From NCBI GenBank assembly GCA_963787425.1, contig CAWBCV010000001.1:248001-312000 (forward strand): DNA of 64,000 bases. Direction: 5' to 3'. The notes beneath the pieces are model-generated. The model ran no database searches and was not told the origin of the DNA. It was given only the letters and a program-made list of their open reading frames with translations. A program made the translations under genes and the position numbers. Positions 54,863-64,000 of this stretch are shown here, piece after piece. The stretch is from AP-15 sp963787425. Its GTDB lineage: Bacteria > Pseudomonadota > Alphaproteobacteria > ATCC43930 > CGMCC-115725. The stretch's first letter is position 1; every line of letters begins with the position of its first letter.

Positions 54863-57023
54863 ATGACGACGAAAATTCAATTCCTGCAGAGGGTTGCTGC
54901 GATCGGCGTCACTGCGCTGCTCGCTGCCGCGCCGGCACCGCTGAGCGCGCAGCAGACCCCGCAGTCCGCGATCCGCATTGGCGAGCATGATCTGAGCGGG
55001 GTGGTTACCGGCAAAAACGGGCCCGAAGCTGGCGTCTGGGTGATTGCCGAGACCACCGGGCTGCCCACGGCATTCGCCAAAGTCGTCGTCACCGACGATC
55101 AGGGACGGTATGTCATTCCGGACCTCCCCCAGGCCAATTACGATCTCTGGGTGCGCGGCTACGGGCTCGTCGACTCGCCGAGGGTCGTGACGACGCCGGG
55201 GAAGATCGTCAATTTGACGGCCGTGCCGGCGCCGGATGCGGCGGCCGCCGCGCAGTATTATCCCTCGATCTACTGGTTTTCGATGCTGAACGTCCCGGAC
55301 GAGGGCAACTTCTCTGGCCCGAACCGCGACGAGAACATGCCGGAGAACATCAAGAGCCACACGGCATGGCTGAATATCATAAAGACCACCGGCTGCATCG
55401 CCTGTCACGGTATCGGCACACCCGGGACCCGGGCTATCCCAGCCGCGCTTGGCCATTTCGATAACTCCGCGGAAGCCTGGGCGCGGCGCATTCAGTCCGG
55501 ACAGGCAGAGAACAACATGGTCAATACGATCAGCCGCCTCGACCCGCAGCTGGCATTCCAATACTTCGGCGACTGGACCGATCGGGTTGCGAAAGGCGAA
55601 CTGCCCTTTGCGCAACCGGCGCGGCCGCAGGGCGTCGAGCGCAATATCGTGCTGACATTGTGGGACTGGAGCCGCGAGACGGCCTACATGCACGACCTCA
55701 CTCCGACAGACCGGCGCAATCCGACCGTCAACGCCAACGGCAAGCTCTACGGCTCGGCCGAGGACAGCACCGATTACATCCCGGTTCTCGACCCGGCGCA
55801 CAATTCGGTCAGCGAGATCAAGCACCCGGTGCGCGATCCGAACACGCCGACCTCGAAGACCGCGCCGATGGAGCCGTCGCCCTATTGGGGAGCCGACCCG
55901 ATTTGGGACAGCCAGAGCACCACGCACAACCCGATGATGGACGAGAAGGGGCGGGTCTGGTTCACCGCCAGGGTGCGCCCGCCGGCAAACCCGGCTTTTT
56001 GCAAGCAGGGCTCGAGCCATCCGTCGGCGCAGGTCTTTCCCCTGCAAGAGTCCGGCCGTCATTTGTCGATGTATGACCCGGCGAGCGGGAAGTTCACATT
56101 GATCAGCACCTGCTTCCCGACGCATCATTTGAATTTCGCGACGGACGCCAACCAGACACTGTGGACCAGCGCCGGCGGCCCGCAGACGCCGGTCGTCGGC
56201 TGGCTCAATCGCAAGATGTTCGAAGAAACCGGCGACGAGCAGAAAGCGCAGGGCTGGTCGCCGTTCATTCTCGATACCAACGGCAACGGCAAGCGCGACG
56301 ATTATGTCGAGCCCGACCAGCCGGTCGACCCGACCAAGGACAAGCGCGTCGTCGCCGGCCTCTATTCGGTCTCGGTTAACCCGGTCGACGGCACGATCTG
56401 GGGCACTTCACTGGGATATCCCGGCTATGTGGTTCGCGTGAACCCGGGCCCCGATCCGACCCACACGGCGCTCACCGAGGTCTATGAGCCGCCATTACCC
56501 GGCTACGGGCCGCGCGGCGGCGACGTCGACAGCAAGGGCGTGTTCTGGGCGTCATTGGCGAGCGGCCATCTGGCGAGCTTCGACCGCAGCAAATGCAAGG
56601 TGTTGAACGGCCCGACCGCGACCGGCAAGCACTGCCCCGAGGGCTGGACGCTCTACCCCTTCCCCGGACCGCAGTTCAAAGCCGTCAGCGACCCGGGCAG
56701 CGCCGAGTTCGAGCTATTACACGTGGGTCGATCAATTCAACACATTGGGGCTGGGCAAGGACGTGCCGATCGCCACGGGCAACCTCAATAGCGCATTGCT
56801 GGCCCTCGTCGATGGCAAGTTCGTGACGCTGCGCGTCCCCTATGTGAACGACTATTTCACCAAGGGCATGGACGGCCGCATCGACGACCCCAATGCCGGC
56901 TGGAAGGGCAGGGCATTGTGGACGACCTACGCGACCCGGACGATGTTCCACCTCGAAACCGGCAAGGGCACCTTCCCCAAGGTCGTGCGCTTTCAGCTTC
57001 GCCCCGACCCGCTCGCCGATTAG
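54863..57023 (+). CDS. exported carboxypeptidase-regulatory-like / heme-c / beta-propeller protein (one frameshift)
   Basis: ATG 54863 follows GGGAGGGAA. Order: a signal peptide (QRVAAIGVTALLAAAPAPLS), a carboxypeptidase regulatory-like domain (LSGVVTGKNGPEAGVWVIAE, residues about 45-125), a heme-c site CIACH with IIKTTG before it (about 190), then a propeller-like domain (RVWFTARVRPPANPAF, GYGPRGGDVDSKGVFWASLA). One extra base near 56709 must be removed to join ESSYYTWVDQFNTLGLG and the end to give about 719 residues. The family is common in Bradyrhizobium-like genomes and has no assigned function; a periplasmic quinone-independent redox enzyme is possible. It stands alone. Confidence 0.75.
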
Positions 57024-57033
57024 GCCCCGAGGA

Positions 57034-57519
57034 TCAGTTCTGGCCGGCTATGTTGCGGCGTAATCGTTCCTGACTGGCAGCCGGCCAGATCTCCGGGATT
57101 TTGTAAAACGCGTGGAAGGCAGGCGCTTCGGGCGGCAATTCGAACCACGGTAGCTTGCTCCTCGTGAAGATATGGACGTCCGGCTTGATCCTTTCCGGAT
57201 GATCGAGAGTCCCGACCCGCACGAGCAACGTGTCGCCGGGCGCTGCGTGGTATTTGCTCCACAGGCGGGTCATGCAATTGCCGCAGAAGAACACCTCGTG
57301 CGGCTTGCCGCTGCCCGCCGTCAGCATGACGGAGCTGGGCAGGCCGTGGTCGGCCTCGACGCAATTCTTCTCGATCCACATGTTGAGGACGAACGCGCTG
57401 CCGGTCTGCTTCTGGCAATCCCGGCAATGACAGGCGTGAACAATCAGCGGCGGCGCAGTCAATCGGTAGCGCACCGCCCCGCAGCCGCATCCTCCTTCCA
57501 GATCCATCTCCACCCTCAT
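57034..57519 (-). CDS. GFA family (CENP-V/glutathione-dependent formaldehyde-activating) protein
   Basis: 161 residues from ATG 57519. The zinc-binding cysteines are seen in GGCGCGAVRYRL, HACHCRDCQKQTGSAF and FFCGNCMTRLWSKY, the GFA pattern. The prototype was proposed to help form S-hydroxymethylglutathione; most members have unknown substrates. It converges with the heme-protein gene, 10 bp apart. A second ATG at 57507 is possible. Confidence 0.87.
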   Translation of the reverse strand: MRVEMDLEGGCGCGAVRYRLTAPPLIVHACHCRDCQKQTGSAFVLNMWIEKNCVEADHGLPSSVMLTAGSGKPHEVFFCGNCMTRLWSKYHAAPGDTLLVRVGTLDHPERIKPDVHIFTRSKLPWFELPPEAPAFHAFYKIPEIWPAASQERLRRNIAGQN

Positions 57520-57569
57520 CGTTCGACCCCGAGCGCAGACCTGGCTGTTGTCGCTGTTCTGTGCAGCAA

Positions 57570-57663
57570 GGAAACAGCCAGCGCCTGTACCAAGAACCTC
57601 GGAAAATCTCGATTGCTGGCGGCGGCTGCGGCCGAACAACAGCGAACACGCTGGCTGTTTTCC
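57570..57663. repeat. inverted repeat in the GFA / nucleotidyltransferase gap
   Basis: GGAAACAGCCAGCG at 57570-57583 and CGCTGGCTGTTTTCC at 57649-57663 are inverted copies with one extra T. It sits at the left edge of the defence island in a 288-bp gap (57520-57807) that holds no other structure. Confidence 0.4.
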
Positions 57664-57807
57664 GCTGTTACCTGGCTGATCTCTCCAAGGCTTTGCCCGG
57701 AGGCGACCGCAGCCCGGTCATTCTGAGAAATTATAGCAGGAGATTGAGGCTATTTTCGGGTTACAGCAACGTCCGGCGCGCAGCCTCCGGATCCGAGCAG
57801 GCGTGGC

Positions 57808-58146
57808 TTATGCGGCCTCGCCAGGGTCCGCGGCCTCGGTCAAAGTCACGCGTTCGGCCATGATCGTCTGCCGCCAACGATCGTCGATATTGCGCCAGTC
57901 GACGAGATCGACCTTGTAGGGCAGGTCGCTATCACTGAATGCCTCGGTTAGTTCGGCGATTTCATCGATAGTCAGCAGCCGGCCGGCATCGATCGCCAGA
58001 TCGAGGTCGGAATAACGCCTTGCCCGGCCGGTCGCCCGCGAGCCGAACACCCATACCTTTGTGCTCTGAGGCAAATTCACGCGAAGGATACTCAGCACCA
58101 ATCGCCTGTGCTCTGGAGGCAAGGCGATGTGCACGGGTCCGATCAC
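57808..58146 (-). CDS. nucleotidyltransferase (MNT-type), cassette 1
   Basis: 112 residues from GTG 58146, overlapping the HEPN-gene stop as GTGA. The minimal nucleotidyltransferase motif GSRATGRARRYSDLDLAID has the catalytic GS and D-x-D. It forms the pair seen in HI0073/HI0074 and MntA/HepT systems, where the MNT protein AMPylates the HEPN partner. Very similar to the cassette-2 gene at 62467-62787 (shared EAFSDSDLPY and VDLVDW). Confidence 0.85.
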   Translation of the reverse strand: MIGPVHIALPPEHRRLVLSILRVNLPQSTKVWVFGSRATGRARRYSDLDLAIDAGRLLTIDEIAELTEAFSDSDLPYKVDLVDWRNIDDRWRQTIMAERVTLTEAADPGEAA

Positions 58147-58547
58147 GCGAGCCGCCGTTGCAGTTCGGCGTAGAAGTGCTCGGCTTCTTCTAGAAATCCC
58201 GGGATCGCCGAGGCGACCTGTGACGCCACCTTGGCGTTGTAAGTGTGGCTCGTGCGGGCGCGCATTTCGCGAAACCGCCGCCAAACCGGCCAGGCGCTCC
58301 GCAGCAAGCCCTGGGCATTTGCGGTCCGCACCAAATCGGCAAAGGGCATCCGGTCGATGTCATCAGGCGAAGCCGCCGTTTCCTTGAGATATCGCCTGAG
58401 CATCTTGTGGCTCAGCTCATAGGTGAACTCGAACCGCTGGATCAGCCCGTCGCGAATTTGTTCGTCCGCCGGCTCGCGCTCGTAGCGGGCGAGGCCCTCG
58501 GGAAGACGCCGCATGGCGTTGCCGAGCGAGGTGGTATCGAGCTGCAT
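58143..58547 (-). CDS. HEPN/HI0074-type nucleotidyltransferase partner, cassette 1
   Basis: 134 residues: MQLDTTSLGNAMRRLPEGLA, IQRFEFTYELSHKMLRRYLK, FADLVRTANAQGLL and MRARTSHTYNAKVASQV, the nucleotidyltransferase substrate-binding family (TIGR01987, HEPN-like four-helix bundle). The R-x4-6-H ribonuclease motif of HepT toxins is suggested by RARTSHTY. With the coupled MNT gene it is a probable toxin-antitoxin or defence pair. It is intact, in contrast to the second copy at 62784-63227. Confidence 0.83.
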   Translation of the reverse strand: MQLDTTSLGNAMRRLPEGLARYEREPADEQIRDGLIQRFEFTYELSHKMLRRYLKETAASPDDIDRMPFADLVRTANAQGLLRSAWPVWRRFREMRARTSHTYNAKVASQVASAIPGFLEEAEHFYAELQRRLA

Positions 58548-58556
58548 CCCGCTCCC

Positions 58557-59112
58557 TTATTCCGCCGCGAGTGCGGGGCGCTCGCCGAGATGCTGCAGGC
58601 AGCGGTCGACCCAGAGCTTGGTGAGTTTTTCCTGGACGCCGTTTTGCGAGAGGCGGCGGCGCAGGGTGCGGAAATCGACGCGGTCCATTTCCTGATCCTG
58701 GTTGAAGCAGGAGAAGACGACCGTCTCGGTGCCGGTCAACGGGTCGCGGTGGCGCTGCAGGCACTGCGCGCAGATCTCCTTCATCATGCACTGCATCGGC
58801 GAGTTGATCGAGGCGATCGCGCGGTGGTCGGGACGGAAATAGTGTTTCAGTCCCGCCTGCCGCGCTTCGGCGACGGCGGCCATCATGCCGTCCGAGCCGA
58901 TCGCGATGATGCGGTCGACCGCCGACAACGAGATCGTGACCGGCCCCAATGCGCCTCGGCCATAGGCCTCGATCGCCGCAATGATATTGCCGACAAAAGC
59001 GCGATCCTGCGGCCGGCCCGGCATAAAGCCCGGCGCCTCGTCACGTCCTGCAGCAATCTGTAGCCGGCGAAATAAAGCACCCGCGAGCCGCGCGCGCCAG
59101 ACAAAGAGGGAT
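58557..59112 (-). pseudogene. 3' fragment of a large FAD/NAD(P) oxidoreductase
   Basis: The C-terminal 150 residues are intact in frame from MPGRPQDRAFVGNIIAAIEA through DRIIAIGSDGMMAAVAEARQ and NSPMQCMMKEICAQCLQRH to LWVDRCLQHL. Upstream, in another frame, GSRVLYFAGYRLLQD extends it slightly. The pattern, with its cysteine pair, resembles the end of alphaproteobacterial pyridine-nucleotide oxidoreductases fused to a ferredoxin-reductase-like domain. The rest of the gene (several hundred codons) is absent; hsdR DNA follows 208 bp away. The gene is cut by the defence island. Confidence 0.55.
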
Positions 59113-59319
59113 CAGGACCAAGTTGTTGAGATTCCTGGATTCGAGGCCTGGGGAACAGGTGATAGCAGGGCGGGAAATACGGATCACACGGATTTCCGGC
59201 ATCAGCGCGCCCCATCCTATCCAGGCCGTCCTAGAAGTCACGATGCGTTTCCATCAATGGCCACAATCACAAACGATCAGAAGGAACATAGGACCACATT
59301 GCGGTTATTTTCGGGGCTC

Positions 59320-62463
<3,144 letters not shown>

Positions 62464-62466
62464 GGC

Positions 62467-62787
62467 CTACCCTACCTCGGTCAGGGCCAGGCGCTCGGCC
62501 GCGATGGTCTGCCGCCACCGATCGCCGATGTCGTGCCAATCGACGAGATCGACCCGGTAGGGCAGGTCGCTGTCGCTGAATGCTTCGGCCAGCCTGGCGG
62601 TCTTGTCGAGAGTCAGTCGCCGGCCGGCATCGATCGCCAAATCGAGATCGGAGTAGCGGCTGGCGCGGCCAGTCGCTCTCGAGCCGAACACCCACGCCTT
62701 GGCATTCAGCGGCAAATTCGCATGAAGGATGTCGAGCACCATCCGCCTGTGATCCGCCGGCAAATCGATGTCCGAGCTTCGGCTCAT
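62467..62787 (-). CDS. nucleotidyltransferase (MNT-type), cassette 2
   Basis: 106 residues from ATG 62787, which overlaps the preceding HEPN stop as ATGA. GSRATGRASRYSDLDLAID is the catalytic motif, followed by FSDSDLPYRVDLVDWHDIGD. Closely related to the cassette-1 copy downstream of hsdR. The operon order is brnT-brnA-MNT-HEPN-MNT-hsdR, a toxin-antitoxin-like insert inside a type I restriction operon. Confidence 0.85.
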   Translation of the reverse strand: MSRSSDIDLPADHRRMVLDILHANLPLNAKAWVFGSRATGRASRYSDLDLAIDAGRRLTLDKTARLAEAFSDSDLPYRVDLVDWHDIGDRWRQTIAAERLALTEVG

Positions 62788-63227
62788 GCGAGCCGCCGCT
62801 GCAATTCGGTATAAAGCTGCTCGGCTTCTTCGAGAAACGCCGGGATCACGGAGGCGACCTGCTCGGCTACTCGGGCATCGTAGGTATGGCTCGTGCGCGA
62901 ACGCATTTCGCGAAAGCCTCACCACATCGGCCAATCGCTGCGCAACAGCCCTTGAGCATTTGCGGTTCGGATCAAATCGGCGAACGACATCCGTTCGATT
63001 TCGTCGGCCGAAGCCGCGGCCTCCTTCAGATATCGTCTCAATGTCCTGTGGCTAAGCTCATAGGTGAATTCGAAGCGTTGGATCAGACCGTCGCGGACCT
63101 GCTCGTCACCAGGCTCTTGCTGGGGACGCGCGAGGCCTTCGCGCAGGCGTCGCACAGCGTTGCCGAGCGAGGTCGTGTCAACCTTGATCGCCGGCCCACC
63201 GTCGGAGCTGTCGGGATCACGCCTCAA
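62784..63227 (-). pseudogene. HEPN/HI0074-type partner, cassette 2, with an internal stop
   Basis: The frame holds the same domain as cassette 1 (VDTTSLGNAVRRLREGLA, RFEFTYELSHRTLRRYLK, FADLIRTANAQGLLRSDW, then MRSRTSHTYDARVAEQV) but is interrupted by TGA at 62919-62921 after SDWPMW. The frame is otherwise open, so a single C-to-T change of an Arg CGA would explain it. The cassette-1 start codon is not conserved (ATC); a TTG at 63227 overlapping the upstream nucleotidyltransferase is the only candidate start. It is probably inactive unless the stop is a sequence error. Confidence 0.8.
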
Positions 63228-63528
63228 AGACCGGCTCCCGCGAGTCCTCGATACTCGCCTTGAGATAAGGATTGCGGACTGCGCGGGGCTCAACGAGATC
63301 GACGGCGCGGCCAAGGAGAGCCTCCAGCGCTTCCTTAAGGCCAAAATAGGTGTTGAACGAGAGCGCCTCGGGATGCTCGCGATCGAATTCGACTAGAAAG
63401 TCGACATCGCTGTGTTCGGGATCGAAATCGCCGCGCGCCGCCGAACCGAACAGGTCGAGCCGACGCACGTGAAAGCGGCGGCACAATGCACGCAACTCCT
63501 CGCGATGCAATTCGATTTCGTTAATCAT
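63217..63528 (-). CDS. nucleotidyltransferase family protein, third copy
   Basis: 103 residues: MINEIELHREELRALCRRF, then LFGSAARGDFDPEHSDVDFL, the nucleotidyltransferase motif, and FGLKEALEALLGRAVDLVE. It belongs to the MNT antitoxin class but is distinct from cassettes 1 and 2 (it has EHSDVDF, not RYSDLDL). Such genes are usually followed by a HepT/DUF86 toxin; here the HI0074-type partner follows instead. It may have lost its own partner. Confidence 0.85.
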   Translation of the reverse strand: MINEIELHREELRALCRRFHVRRLDLFGSAARGDFDPEHSDVDFLVEFDREHPEALSFNTYFGLKEALEALLGRAVDLVEPRAVRNPYLKASIEDSREPVFEA

Positions 63529-63545
63529 GTTGGCTCAGCGACAAG

Positions 63546-63848
63546 TCATCCCTTTTGCAGGTATTCGCGCAACACAGCGTTGATCCGCGATTGCCATCCC
63601 GGTCCGGTGGCGCGGAAGCGCTCGATGATATCGGGGTCGAGCCGGAGCGAAACGAGCTTCTTCGCGTTTTCGGATTGGGGGCGGCCGGGCCGTCGAGCCG
63701 CCCGGATCAGCTTCTCGCCGACCCGGATTTCGGCGTTGTCGAAAAACTCGTCCGTCAGTTCCGGAATATCTTCGTATTCCTCGGACTGAACTTCATGGGC
63801 GTCCAGTTTAGCCAAGTCTGTGTGAATACCGCGCTTGCTCTCGGGCAT
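63546..63848 (-). CDS. brnA: BrnA family antitoxin
   Basis: 100 residues from ATG 63848. The C-terminal ribbon-helix-helix is KKLVSLRLDPDIIERFRATG and INAVLREYLQKG, typical of BrnA_antitoxin (PF14384). The N-terminal half is acidic and probably wraps BrnT. It represses its own operon in Brucella. The start overlaps the BrnT 3' end by 41 bases. Confidence 0.9.
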   Translation of the reverse strand: MPESKRGIHTDLAKLDAHEVQSEEYEDIPELTDEFFDNAEIRVGEKLIRAARRPGRPQSENAKKLVSLRLDPDIIERFRATGPGWQSRINAVLREYLQKG

Positions 63849-64000
63849 TGGCCTTCCTCATCGAAATAATGCGCCGGCCGTCCTCGGTGGACGTCCAAAC
63901 CACGATCACCATGCGGCCCGACAGCAATCCGACAGTAATGAACCGATCTTCCGGATAGGGAAACCGCTGGTCGGGGATCGTATAAGTCAATCCGGCGAAC
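63808..64000 (-). CDS. brnT: BrnT family toxin (5' end outside window)
   Basis: The visible C-terminal part, FAGLTYTIPDQRFPYPEDRF, GLLSGRMVIVVWTSTEDGRR and ISMRKANAREQARY, is the BrnT pattern with the conserved ISMRKA.. and R..Y end. BrnT is an RNase-like toxin neutralised by BrnA. The gene continues beyond 64000. Confidence 0.88.
   Translation of the reverse strand, partial: FAGLTYTIPDQRFPYPEDRFITVGLLSGRMVIVVWTSTEDGRRIISMRKANAREQARYSHRLG

Noticed and set aside
54827..56128. A 433-codon minus-strand frame across the heme-c protein gene.
   Set aside because: Antisense shadow; the plus strand has a signal peptide, CxxCH and good ribosome site.

Overview
The window is GC-rich, densely coded bacterial DNA of alphaproteobacterial character, probably Hyphomicrobiales or Rhodospirillales from soil. 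The evidence is the gene families present: PaoABC aldehyde oxidase, cyanide-insensitive-type cytochrome bd, FdhF/YdeP-type oxidoreductase with FdhD, HbpS, DUF4142 and PRC-barrel proteins, and a tRNA-Thr(TGT) of the usual alphaproteobacterial form. The species cannot be named from sequence alone.

Layout. 1-2.4 kb: leftward RNA-methylation genes (an rlmD-type gene cut by the window edge, a DUF2461 gene, tlyA). 2.5-17.9 kb: mixed metabolic genes: a broken soxA, a beta-propeller protein, an FkbM methyltransferase, an HpaB-like hydroxylase, GalM, an ABC solute-binding protein, paoABC, a lactonase and a cupin. 18.3-30.9 kb: a long leftward run of redox genes. In transcription order it holds a stand-alone receiver, an oxalate-decarboxylase bicupin, mntH, a catalase-like peroxidase, cytochrome b561, a poxB fragment, an FdhF/YdeP oxidoreductase, fdhD, cydA, cydB, a cupin and mqo. 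31.3-37.7 kb: a LuxR-type regulator, two outer-membrane-type proteins, a small secreted protein, intact poxB, a HbpS-like protein and DUF4142. 37.8-46.4 kb: a decayed mobile region with a group II intron tail, a terminase remnant, a Nudix gene, an MFS remnant, an IS6 scrap, an S24-type repressor, and a tyrosine integrase split by a complete IS3-family element, ending at tRNA-Thr. 46.5-57.5 kb: mostly intact metabolic and efflux genes (FAH, TauD, SDR, EmrB/EmrA/MarR, a second EmrB, a heme-c propeller protein, GFA). 57.8-64 kb: a defence island with a type I restriction HsdR, two paralogous HEPN/nucleotidyltransferase cassettes around it, a third nucleotidyltransferase and brnTA.

How the genes fit together. 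The 18-31 kb run reads as one physiological module. Oxalate decarboxylase (Mn-dependent) would make formate and CO2, and MntH would supply Mn. The FdhF/YdeP protein with FdhD could oxidise formate. Mqo and ancestrally PoxB would feed quinone, CydAB would return electrons to O2, and catalase and b561 would manage oxidants. The divergent LuxR regulator and a pair of 19-bp direct repeats lie at its head. This assignment is inference from family membership and gene order.

A striking technical feature is the number of genes needing single-base frame corrections, mostly one extra base and often in short G/C runs. They are concentrated between 2.5 and 34 kb and rare after 46 kb, where a 3.1-kb hsdR is intact. 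I read most of them as consensus errors in a long-read assembly. Nonsense codons and truncations in the 38-46 kb region and in the second HEPN gene look like true decay. Coordinates of frameshifted genes span the whole reconstructed gene.
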